Shown here: piece after piece, positions 8,404 to 16,183 of the stretch
How the letters are laid out: the number at the start of each line of letters is the position of its first letter
Position numbering within the stretch: position 1 is the first letter of the stretch
Assembly: GCF_963677725.1 (NCBI RefSeq)
Contig: NZ_OY782507.1
Coordinates: forward strand, 930,001 to 994,000
Direction: 5' to 3'
DNA length: 64,000 nt
Source: an uncultured Cohaesibacter sp.
GTDB taxonomy: Bacteria > Pseudomonadota > Alphaproteobacteria > Rhizobiales > Cohaesibacteraceae
Position numbers and translations under genes: made by a program
The notes under the pieces: generated by a model
Databases searched by the model: none
Told to the model about the DNA's origin: nothing
What the model saw: the letters and a program-made list of their open reading frames with translations, nothing else

Positions 8404-9810
8404 TCAGAGCCGGTAAGCTTGCTTTGCAAGCCGATAAGCAAGGTCGTGTGAGACCTCAAATGCCTCATCCTCATCCAGTCGTCCCGTAGCGACCAATGTG
8501 GCGAGGAAAGCAGAATCCACCCGACGCGCAACATCATGACGCGCTGGAATAGAGCAAAATGCGCGCGTGTCGTCATTGAAACCGACCGTGTTGTAGAAAC
8601 CGGCGGTTTCGGTCGTCATCTCCCGATAGCGCCGCATCCCTTCGGCACTGTCATGGAACCACCAGGCAGGCCCCAGACGCAAAGCCGGATAAACACCGGC
8701 AAGGGGTGCCAATTCGCGGGCATAGACACTTTCATCCAAAGTAAAGAGGATGATGGTTAGGTCTTTTTCCATCCCCACAGCATCAAGAAGCGGCTTGAGC
8801 GCCCGGACATAATCGGTGCGGGTGGGGATATCGAAGCCCTTGTCGAGCCCGAATTTTTCAAAAACCGGGTTGCTGTGATTGCGGTAGCTGCCGGGGTGGA
8901 TCTGCAGCACCAACCCATCATCAAGGCTCATGCGGGCCATTTCGGTCAGCATTGCCCCGCGAAATCTGTCAGCCTCCTCAACTGAACAGTCTCCCTTAAG
9001 GGCCTTTTGGAACAGGGCTTCAGCCTCTGGGGTGGTGAGGTCTTCGGTGCGTGCCGTCAAATGCCCGTGGTCGGACGAGGTTGCGCCAAACTCCTTGAAA
9101 TAGGCGCGGCGGACCCGGTGCGCTTTCAGATAGCCTTGCCAACTGGTGGTGTCTTCACCAGTCAGTTGACCAAAGGTTTCGACGTTGGCGGTAAAGTTCG
9201 TAAAATGCGGATCCACCACCGGATCGGGTCGATAGGCAGTGACCACCCTACCCTGCCAGTCGCTGTCACGTATGGCGCGGTGCCATTTAAGGTCATCGAG
9301 CGGGGATTCGGTCGTCGACAGGACTTCGATATTGAAGCGCTCGAACAGGGCCCGAGGCCGGAATTCGGGTTTCTCCAGACAGGCCGCAATGTGGTCGTAG
9401 GCCGCGTCCGCATTGTCTTCGTTGATCCAGCTGGTCCAGCCAAAGACATGCTCGAAGGCATGGCTCAACCACAATTTCGACGGGGTCGCCCGCAGCAAAT
9501 AGGCATGTTTGGCAAACAGACGCCAGATCTTGCGGCCGTCCGTTTCAGTCCAGCCGCCATCGATGCGCGGCACGCCGAGATCCTCCATCGCCACCCCCTG
9601 CGAGCCAAGCATGCGGAATACATAATGGTCAGGTGTAATGAACAGCTGGGCAGGATTTGGGAAGGCTTGGTTTTCAGCGAACCAGCGCGGATCCGTGTGG
9701 CCGTGGGGGCTGATGATGGGGAGGTTTTTGACGGAACTGTAAAGCGCCCGTGCCATTGAGCGGGTCTCTTTGTCCAATGGAAACAAACGATCATTGTTCA
9801 GCTTGCGCAT
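8404..9810 (-). CDS. uxaC: Glucuronate isomerase (uronate isomerase)
   Basis: Isomerises D-glucuronate to D-fructuronate and D-galacturonate to D-tagaturonate in the cytoplasm. The 468-residue product has normal UxaC length, with the metal-binding 'SPHGHTDPRWFAEN' block near residue 35 and the C-terminal family block 'WWFHDSAEGMRRY'. GGAGG is followed after four bases by the ATG. As first gene of the nine-gene operon it reads from the promoter and operator region at 9871-9929, and supplies both downstream branches (uxaB/uxaA and uxuA). Confidence 0.96.
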   Translation of the reverse strand: MRKLNNDRLFPLDKETRSMARALYSSVKNLPIISPHGHTDPRWFAENQAFPNPAQLFITPDHYVFRMLGSQGVAMEDLGVPRIDGGWTETDGRKIWRLFAKHAYLLRATPSKLWLSHAFEHVFGWTSWINEDNADAAYDHIAACLEKPEFRPRALFERFNIEVLSTTESPLDDLKWHRAIRDSDWQGRVVTAYRPDPVVDPHFTNFTANVETFGQLTGEDTTSWQGYLKAHRVRRAYFKEFGATSSDHGHLTARTEDLTTPEAEALFQKALKGDCSVEEADRFRGAMLTEMARMSLDDGLVLQIHPGSYRNHSNPVFEKFGLDKGFDIPTRTDYVRALKPLLDAVGMEKDLTIILFTLDESVYARELAPLAGVYPALRLGPAWWFHDSAEGMRRYREMTTETAGFYNTVGFNDDTRAFCSIPARHDVARRVDSAFLATLVATGRLDEDEAFEVSHDLAYRLAKQAYRL

Positions 9811-9870
9811 CGCTTCCTCCGGGTCGTCCTTCAGAAGATAGCAGCTTCACACCGGTCATGCCATCAAAAT

Positions 9871-9929
9871 CTAGGATCCTAGTACTCTATTGCTAGGATC
9901 CTAATATCCCAGTTATACTTGTTTGTAAA
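9871..9929. promoter_or_regulatory. Divergent promoters with two identical palindromic operators (uxaC / gntR)
   Basis: TAGGATCCTA occurs twice, at 9872-9881 and 9894-9903, exactly 22 bp apart (two helical turns). For uxaC, the minus strand reads TTTACA (9929-9924), 17 bases, TATTAG (9906-9901), so the second operator overlaps its -10. For the regulator, the plus strand reads TTGCTA (9890-9895), 18 bases, TATACT (9914-9919), so the same operator overlaps its -35. The layout predicts joint repression and autoregulation by the GntR protein. The repeats are directly visible; promoter assignments are inference. Confidence 0.7.
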
Positions 9930-9967
9930 GACCGGTGACACTAGTATGGCTTCAAATGGAGTATCAA

Positions 9968-10660
9968 ATGCCGAAAGACTCACTGCGAGCCGCGCCAATC
10001 TCTCTCAACCGTACCGCGATTGCGGATAAGGTCTTTGACGAATTGCAGCGCCAGATCTTGTCTATGGACCTCAAGCCTGGCACCAAAATATCAGAAGCGG
10101 ATGTCGCGAAAGCCTTTGGAATCTCAAGACAACCTGTAAGGCAGGTGTTTTTCAGATTGTCTCGAATGGGTTTTCTGGATGTTCGCCCACAGGTTGCATC
10201 TCGCATTACCTTCATTTCTGAAAAGGCGGTTATGCAAGCCCGTTTCATTCGCTGCGCGCTCGAATCAAAGGCCATCAAGGTGGCGTGCGAAAAGTTGGGT
10301 GAAGAGGACTTTAACTACTTCTCCGAGCATATCGAGACACAGCGCAAGGCTGTGCAAGATCAGGATTCCGATCTTTTTCACACGCTTGATGAAGACTTTC
10401 ACAAAGAAATCTACGATCGGTCGGGGGTCGGATTTGTCTGGGATCTGATCAAGGAGCATAAGGCGCATATGGATCGGGTGCGCTATCGCTCTCTGCCGCT
10501 CAATCTCGACAATGCCTTTCAGGCCCATGCGCGGATTCTCGACGCCCTGAAAAACCGCGACAAATCCGAAGCCGCACGGCAGATGGATCAGCATTTGTCC
10601 GAAATTTTCGAGTTGCTGAAAAAGGTGCGCGACGAGTTTCCAGACTTCTTCGTCGAATAG
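9968..10660 (+). CDS. GntR family (FCD/FadR subfamily) regulator of the uronate operon
   Basis: A 230-residue transcription factor. Residues about 15-75 form a winged helix-turn-helix ('ILSMDLKPGTKISEADVAKAFG', 'SRQPVRQVFFRLSRMGFL'), and residues about 85-215 form an all-helical FCD ligand domain with Asp/His positions ('DEDFHKEIY', 'HARILDAL', 'HLSEIF') that in this family bind a metal and a small acid. ATG 9968 is preceded at six bases by GGAG; a GTG at 9935 and an ATG at 9956 are in frame upstream. Divergence from uxaC across paired palindromes indicates it represses the uronate genes and itself, probably released by a pathway intermediate. Confidence 0.88.
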   Translation: MPKDSLRAAPISLNRTAIADKVFDELQRQILSMDLKPGTKISEADVAKAFGISRQPVRQVFFRLSRMGFLDVRPQVASRITFISEKAVMQARFIRCALESKAIKVACEKLGEEDFNYFSEHIETQRKAVQDQDSDLFHTLDEDFHKEIYDRSGVGFVWDLIKEHKAHMDRVRYRSLPLNLDNAFQAHARILDALKNRDKSEAARQMDQHLSEIFELLKKVRDEFPDFFVE

Positions 10661-10738
10661 ATTTGACGAACGGCTCCTCAAAGCAGATGCTTCCGGTTGA
10701 CTATAGAGACCATGCACCCAGCCAATATGGAGATCATG

Positions 10739-11563
10739 ATGTCAAGCATCCCCTCTCTCACCATGAATGATGACCACTCGATCCCGCAGCTCGGTTTCGG
10801 CATCTGGAATGTACCCAAGGATAGCACGGCGGAGGTGGTCGCCAGCGCACTCAAGCTGGGCTACCGGCTCCTTGATGGTGCCTATATCTATCAAAACGAA
10901 GCGGGACTTGGCGAAGGCGTTCGGCAATCCGGGCTACCGCGGGATGAGATCTTCATCACCACAAAAGTCTGGAATTCTGATCAGGGCAAGGACAAGGCCC
11001 GAATGTCTGTCGAGCGCAGCTTGAAGGCAATCGGCGTGGACCAGCTTGATCTGGTGCTGATCCATTGGCCTGCGCCCAAGCAGGACCTGTATGTGGAGAC
11101 ATGGAAAGCGCTGATTGGCATGCGCGAAGAAGGGCTGATCCGTTCAATCGGTGTGTCCAATTTCAATGAAGGCCATCTGGATCGGTTGATTGTCGAGACT
11201 GATGTGGTGCCGGTGGTCAATCAGATCGAGGTCAATCCGAAACTTCAGCAAGATGCGCTTTGTGCCGCCAATCAGGCGCGCAATATCGTCACGCAGGCCT
11301 GGACGCCCCTTGGCAACGGGGCTTCATTTGAGGATGAGCCGATCCGCTCTATTGCAAATCGGGTGGGCAAAAGCCCCGCGCAAGTGATCCTGCGTTGGCA
11401 TTTGCAATCGGGTCGGGTGGTTATTCCCCGTTCCACCAATCCGGGGCGACAGGCGGAGAATATGGATCTGTTTGACTTTGAACTGACCGCCGCTGAGATG
11501 GACCAGCTCAAGAAGCTTGACGCGGGAACGCGGACGGGACCAGATCCTCTGCGGTTCGAATAG
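10739..11563 (+). CDS. Aldo/keto reductase
   Basis: A 274-residue NAD(P)H-dependent oxidoreductase of the AKR family (2,5-diketogluconate reductase-like). The tetrad is visible: Asp and Tyr in 'LLDGAYIYQNE' (residues about 45-50), Lys in 'ITTKVW', and His in 'VLIHWP'. The NADPH-binding end has 'VVIPRSTNP'. The start at 10739 has GGAG six bases upstream and places 'IPQLGFGIW' at the usual distance. It lies about 80 bases after the uronate regulator on the same strand and may be co-transcribed; a role in sugar-acid carbonyl reduction is possible but not shown. Confidence 0.9.
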   Translation: MSSIPSLTMNDDHSIPQLGFGIWNVPKDSTAEVVASALKLGYRLLDGAYIYQNEAGLGEGVRQSGLPRDEIFITTKVWNSDQGKDKARMSVERSLKAIGVDQLDLVLIHWPAPKQDLYVETWKALIGMREEGLIRSIGVSNFNEGHLDRLIVETDVVPVVNQIEVNPKLQQDALCAANQARNIVTQAWTPLGNGASFEDEPIRSIANRVGKSPAQVILRWHLQSGRVVIPRSTNPGRQAENMDLFDFELTAAEMDQLKKLDAGTRTGPDPLRFE

Positions 11564-11582
11564 GCGCACCATCTAAGCTAGT

Positions 11583-11613
11583 AAAAAGGGGCCATGAGGG
11601 CCCCTTTCTTTTT
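11583..11613. terminator. Bidirectional terminator between the aldo/keto reductase and ggt
   Basis: Stem AAAGGGGCC (11585-11593) pairs with GGCCCCTTT (11599-11607) around a five-base loop. T-rich sequence follows on the plus strand and an A-tract precedes it, so it can end both convergent genes. Confidence 0.85.
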
Positions 11614-11635
11614 GGTGTCTTGCAATCACGCCGGA

Positions 11636-13372
11636 TCAGTCGCCGATGGCAACCCCTTCGCGGCGTGGATCAGCACCGCCGATCAGCTTGCCATCCTTGA
11701 TTTGAATGACATGAAGGCCGGAATTGAGATCGGTGACATTGATTTCATGTCCCTTGGCTTCCAGTGCGGCCGCGAGCGCGGTGGCCGAGCTGTCCTTTTC
11801 CAGATCGGTCTTGCCATTGCGATTGACGATATGGGGCAAGTTGATCGCGTCTTGCGGGTCCATGCCATGATCGAGAATGGCAATGATCGGACGCGCAACA
11901 TAATTGATGATGCGAGACCCGCCCGGAGAGCCAATGACCAAGACCGGTGCGCCCTCTTTCAGCACGATGGTCGGTGCCATCGAAGACCGTGGGCGCTTGC
12001 CACCCTCCACCCGGTTGGCGATGGGTTTGCCATCTCTTTCGGGGGTGCGGGAAAAGTCAGTCAGCTCGTTGTTCAGCAGGAACCCACCGACCATCACTCG
12101 CGAACCGAAGCCCGTTTCGATGGTGGTGGTCAGCGAGACCACATTGCCATAGGAATCCACAATCGAGACATGGCTGGTGCCGGGCCGTTCGAGTTGGGTG
12201 TCCGGCGACAGGAGAAGGGCCTCTTTCCACGGAGGCGAGCCTGCCTTTGCCTTGCCCATGCTTTTTGCCTTGTCGATCAGAGCGGACCGGTCCTTCAAAT
12301 AGCCTTTATCGAGCAGACCTTCAGGCATTTTGACGAAATCACTATCGGCCATATAGAGGCCACGGTCAGCATAGGCGAGCTTGGCAGCTTCAAGGAATAG
12401 GTGCTCCCCTTCAATCCCGTCAGCGACGTCAAAATTGGACAATATGCCCAGAATCTCGCCAATGGTCAGGGCTCCGGAAGAAGGCGGCCCCATACCGCAG
12501 ACATCATAGCCGCGATAGTCGATGCAAACTGGCGCCCGTTCCACCACCTGATAGCCTGTGAAATCATCTTGCGTCAGGATACCGGGATTGATGTCGGTTT
12601 TGACTGCCGCGACGATTTCAGCAGCCAGCGGCCCTTCATATAGATAGCGTGAGCGCTGAGATTGAATTTTTGCCAATGTGGCAGCAAAAGCAGGGTTTTT
12701 GAGCAGATGCCCCTGCTCCAGTGGCTTGCCGTCCTTGTCGAAGAAATAAGCCTTGGACGCATCAAAGCGGTCAAGCTGACGCTTGCCCATCGAAGCCTTG
12801 ATCAGACCGGCGAGCCGTTCGGAGACCTTGAACCCGCTGTCGGCCAGCTTGCGCGTTGGCTCGATCAGGTCGGCCCAGTCAAGCTTGCCAAAGCGCTGAT
12901 GAGTGACGTCGAGCAATTTCAATGTGCCGGGCACCCCGACAGAGCGACCTCCGACCACGGCTTCAAACCAGCTAACAGGCTTACCATCCTCGCCAAACCA
13001 ATAGGTCGGGGTGGCGGCCATCGGCGCCTTTTCGCGGCCATCAAAGGTGGTCAGCTTTTTCTCTTTGGCATCCCAATAAACAAGGAAAGCCCCTCCACCA
13101 ATGCCAGAGCTTTGCGGTTCGACCAAATTCAGTGCCAATTGAACCGCAACCATGGCGTCAATCGCAGTGCCGCCTTTGGCAAGAATATCCGCGCCAATCT
13201 GGCTGGCAATCGGATTGGCGGCAGACACCATATAATGCTCAGCGGAAACGGATTTGCGTTCAGCAATCGCAATGGTGCTTTCCGGCTGAACCGCCTCCTG
13301 CGCAATCGATAGGTTGGTCAGCCCCAACATGCCTGCCAGTGACAAGCCCAACATTTGTCTTTTTCTGATCAC
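11636..13372 (-). CDS. ggt: Gamma-glutamyltransferase
   Basis: Cleaves the gamma-glutamyl bond of glutathione and similar compounds, or transfers it, in the periplasm. The proenzyme of 578 residues starts with a signal peptide ('MLGLSLAGMLGLTNLSIA' within residues 5-25) and has the autoprocessing site: the catalytic Thr in 'GTSHVSIVDSYGNVVSLT' starts the small subunit near residue 390. 'GSPGGSRIINYV' near residue 480 is the oxyanion-hole block. A GTG at 13372 with GAGGAG upstream gives the best start and a clean signal peptide; the longer frame to 13462 adds an N-terminus unlike the family. Monocistronic. Confidence 0.93.
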   Translation of the reverse strand: MIRKRQMLGLSLAGMLGLTNLSIAQEAVQPESTIAIAERKSVSAEHYMVSAANPIASQIGADILAKGGTAIDAMVAVQLALNLVEPQSSGIGGGAFLVYWDAKEKKLTTFDGREKAPMAATPTYWFGEDGKPVSWFEAVVGGRSVGVPGTLKLLDVTHQRFGKLDWADLIEPTRKLADSGFKVSERLAGLIKASMGKRQLDRFDASKAYFFDKDGKPLEQGHLLKNPAFAATLAKIQSQRSRYLYEGPLAAEIVAAVKTDINPGILTQDDFTGYQVVERAPVCIDYRGYDVCGMGPPSSGALTIGEILGILSNFDVADGIEGEHLFLEAAKLAYADRGLYMADSDFVKMPEGLLDKGYLKDRSALIDKAKSMGKAKAGSPPWKEALLLSPDTQLERPGTSHVSIVDSYGNVVSLTTTIETGFGSRVMVGGFLLNNELTDFSRTPERDGKPIANRVEGGKRPRSSMAPTIVLKEGAPVLVIGSPGGSRIINYVARPIIAILDHGMDPQDAINLPHIVNRNGKTDLEKDSSATALAAALEAKGHEINVTDLNSGLHVIQIKDGKLIGGADPRREGVAIGD

Positions 13373-13872
13373 AGCCCTCTCCTCTTCAGCCCAAGGTTGA
13401 AACGGAACTGTGCTATGTCTTGGTGCAAATAGAAAGACTTGAAAGTGAACTTTCTCACCCATGGATTGGTGCGATCAGATATTTATCGGTTCCGCACCGC
13501 TATGATATTCAGGATTTAAGGTCGCGACTTTGCCAATCTGCTACCCGGATCAACCGATCCATGGCCGCGTCGCCACTGACTGGCAGGCCGTTCAATCGCC
13601 GCTCTCCCCATGCCAGATTTTTGCTTGCGCATTCCAGACTTGCAAAATTTGCACGTAAAAACCTGTATAATTTGAGGCAAAGCAAGGTTGGGGCCCTGAA
13701 TCTATGGCTAAGTGCGATTCAGAGGCTGATGCATGACTGGGCCATTTTGCGAACCATCCGGTTTCAGGATTCCGCAATATTCAAGGCCGTGCGTTCAAAC
13801 CGGATCCAGCAAGTGGAACCGGGCTTGAAATGTTCCCGTCTGGTCATGACCTGCAAGGCATGGAGATAACAG
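13373..13872. other. 500-base intergenic region upstream of ggt and the 37-residue peptide gene
   Basis: No convincing protein gene: the plus-strand frame 13420-13869 lacks a ribosome binding site and any family pattern. It holds a perfect 13-base palindrome TGCAAAATTTGCA (13641-13653) and a good -10 element TATAAT (13666-13671), so the promoter of the downstream small gene probably lies here with an operator upstream of the -10. The -35 is not clear. Confidence 0.45.
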
Positions 13873-13986
13873 ATGCTTGAATATATCTATTGGATTGCTT
13901 TTGGTGCAACCATTGCAGTCGCTGGGCTTTGGCTCTTCCTGAAATGGGTCAAGGAACCAAGAGAAGGCCGTGGGCCGTCTCGCTAA
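13873..13986 (+). CDS. 37-residue single-span membrane peptide
   Basis: ATG at 13873 with GGAG seven bases upstream, TAA at 13984-13986, and a perfect terminator 17 bases later. The product starts 'MLEYIYWIAF', has one hydrophobic helix (about residues 4-24) ending at a Lys-Trp-Val-Lys boundary, and finishes with a short basic tail rich in Arg and Gly. It resembles no function I can name. Ribosome binding site, single membrane helix with positive-inside tail and its own terminator all support a real small gene. Confidence 0.7.
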   Translation: MLEYIYWIAFGATIAVAGLWLFLKWVKEPREGRGPSR

Positions 13987-14002
13987 GAAATGCAAGTCAA
14001 AC

Positions 14003-14037
14003 AAAAAAAGGCCGCTCTTATGAAGCGGCCTTTTTTT
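14003..14037 (+). terminator. Intrinsic terminator of the small membrane peptide gene
   Basis: Perfect 14-bp stem (14003-14016 with 14024-14037), loop of seven bases, ending in seven Ts. The matching A-tract also lets it serve the minus-strand chemoreceptor gene that ends at 14074. Confidence 0.92.
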
Positions 14038-14073
14038 GTTTCTTGATGGAGATATCCTTGCAAAGTCGCCAAG

Positions 14074-15768
14074 TCAGGCTGCGGATTCCTGTTTCACGCG
14101 TGCGAGGAAATCATTGACCTGATCACGCAGATTGGAGGCTTGTGTCCTCAATTCTTCAGAAGAATGATTGACACTGGTTGCAGTTTCACCGGTGTTGCGG
14201 GCAGCTTCGGTCACCTGCACGATATTGGCGGAGACTTCCTGCGTGCCCAATGAGGCCTGTGTCACATTGTTGGCGATTTCCTGCGTTGCCTCGCGTTGTT
14301 GATCAACAGCGTTGGCAATCTGGCTGGAAATGCCCGACAAGGACTGGATGGTCTCGGAAATGCCGGCGATCGCTGAAACCGCGTCGTTGGTGTCAGACTG
14401 GATCTGGGAAATCTGCTTGTCGATTTCCTCGGTAGCCCGCGAGGTCTGGCTTGCCAATTCCTTGACTTCCGCAGCAACGACGGCAAAGCCCCTGCCTGCT
14501 TCCCCTGCCCTTGCAGCTTCGATTGTGGCGTTGAGCGCCAAGAGGTTGGTCTGTTCGGCAATCGCCTGAATAAGCGAAATGACTTCGCTGATCTGCTTGG
14601 CAGACTGGGCCAGACGCGCGACCCGCTCATTGGTCGATGATGCCTCATCGGATGCCTTGAGCGCAATGCCATTGGAGGATTCGACCTGACGGGCAACTTC
14701 GGCGACGGATGCCGCCAGCTCTTCGGCAGCAGAGGCCACCGCTTCAACATTGGCGGAGGCTTCCTCAGAGGCCGCAGCAACCTGCACCGACTGTGACGAA
14801 GTGGTCTGTGCCGTCTGGCTCATGGCTTCGGATGCGGATTGCAGGCTCTGGGCAGACCCTGTGACGGTCGAGAGCATACTGGAAACCGTCTGATCGAAAT
14901 CCAGACAAAGCCGTTGAACGGCCGCGCCCCGTCGCAGGGCTTCATCCTGCTGAGCCTGCTGGTCGATCATCATCGACTTGCGGGAAGTTTCGTTGCTGAC
15001 AAACACTTCCATGGCGCGGGCCATATCGCCGACTTCGTCACCGCGATCGCCGCCCTCGATGTGAATGTCGCTGTTGCCTTCTGCCAGCTCGCCCATATTT
15101 TCAACCAACTTGGCAATCGGGCGATTGATCGAGCGGATAATGATAAAGGCGGTGACTGCAGCCACGCCAAGTCCGATTAGGCTAAGGATCAGGATGAAGC
15201 TGGCCTGGCTCCAAAAGGCTTGTTCCAGATCATCAACATAGACGCCGGTGCCAATCATCCATTGCCAGCCAGCCAGACCTTCAGCCCAACTGCTTTTGGC
15301 ATATAGTCCCTCCAACCCCGGTTTGGGCCAGATGTAATTCAGAGCGCCGCCACCATTTTTTGCCTGCTTGATCATACCGGCAACGATTTCAACACCGTTG
15401 TCGTCTTTCATGTTGATCAGATTTTTGCCGACAAGGCTTTTATTGGTGGGTAGAACGAGGCAGTTGCCGTCCCAGTCATAAACAAAAATGTAGCCCGTTC
15501 CACCGTCAAACCGGATGGCATTGATTGCAGCTTTGGCCTGCATTTGTGCGTCTTCACGGCTGAGTTCGCCCTTTTGCTCTTTTTCATAATAGCTAAAAGC
15601 AATGGACTTGGCGGAATTGGTAATGTGTTTCAGACTTGCGACACGCTCCTTTTCCATACTGGTGTGAAGCTCGTTCAAGCTGACTGCTGCGATCACCACA
15701 CTGAGCAAAAAAACCACCAAGGTGGGGAGCGCGATTTTCCAGCTGAGAGAGAGTTTAGAGAGTTTCAT
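14074..15768 (-). CDS. Methyl-accepting chemotaxis protein with single Cache domain
   Basis: A 564-residue inner-membrane chemoreceptor. Order: membrane segment 1 (about 10-30), periplasmic sCache_2-type sensor (about 35-185, with '[16 protein letters not shown]'), membrane segment 2 (about 190-212), HAMP ('[19 protein letters not shown]'), then the long coiled-coil signalling domain with the hairpin '[30 protein letters not shown]' split by its turn. No CheR-tethering pentapeptide is seen at the C-terminus. ATG 15768 begins just before the first membrane segment; an upstream TTG at 15810 is possible. It stands alone, so the ligand is unknown; Cache domains of this kind often bind small organic acids. 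Confidence 0.92.
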   Translation of the reverse strand: MKLSKLSLSWKIALPTLVVFLLSVVIAAVSLNELHTSMEKERVASLKHITNSAKSIAFSYYEKEQKGELSREDAQMQAKAAINAIRFDGGTGYIFVYDWDGNCLVLPTNKSLVGKNLINMKDDNGVEIVAGMIKQAKNGGGALNYIWPKPGLEGLYAKSSWAEGLAGWQWMIGTGVYVDDLEQAFWSQASFILILSLIGLGVAAVTAFIIIRSINRPIAKLVENMGELAEGNSDIHIEGGDRGDEVGDMARAMEVFVSNETSRKSMMIDQQAQQDEALRRGAAVQRLCLDFDQTVSSMLSTVTGSAQSLQSASEAMSQTAQTTSSQSVQVAAASEEASANVEAVASAAEELAASVAEVARQVESSNGIALKASDEASSTNERVARLAQSAKQISEVISLIQAIAEQTNLLALNATIEAARAGEAGRGFAVVAAEVKELASQTSRATEEIDKQISQIQSDTNDAVSAIAGISETIQSLSGISSQIANAVDQQREATQEIANNVTQASLGTQEVSANIVQVTEAARNTGETATSVNHSSEELRTQASNLRDQVNDFLARVKQESAA

Positions 15769-16183
15769 GTCGGTTGATCCGTTTTTAGAAACATTATTGC
15801 CTTGCAACAAAGAAACAGGATCAAAAATAAATTTTAGTTAATACCTGCCAATTTTCCTTAAAGCCTAGTCTAGATTTGACATCTATATTGGCAATTTTGC
15901 CTATTCAAAAGTGCATCTCGATACACATGCATCAAAAACTGGCCGCACCGCAAAGTAAATATACTATAAATACAAACAAATTCTACCAACTATTAGCACT
16001 CGTAAAAACTGTACAAACAAAATGACAATCAACCTGACGTTTACTCGAACGTTCAATTTATACCGAAATAGCCGCAACCAATCTCCAATGCTGAAAATCG
16101 ATTGCGGCTATTTCGTTTTGTCATTCTATTGCTTGGCAGGCTTGGCCCTGCCCGAGGTGCCTTGGGTTAAGTTTATAGGGATT
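15769..16183. other. AT-rich intergenic region with long inverted repeat
   Basis: Contains no gene I can support. The stretch 15820-16030 is AT-rich and likely holds the chemoreceptor promoter. A perfect 14-bp inverted repeat (16064-16077 with 16102-16115, 24-base loop) lies 69 bases beyond the capA stop. It has a partial T-rich tail on either strand and is probably the capA terminator. Confidence 0.55.

Noticed and set aside
13420-13869. Possible 149-residue plus-strand protein before the small membrane peptide
   Set aside because: TTG start with no ribosome binding site, no recognisable domain, and it overlaps the likely promoter of the small gene.
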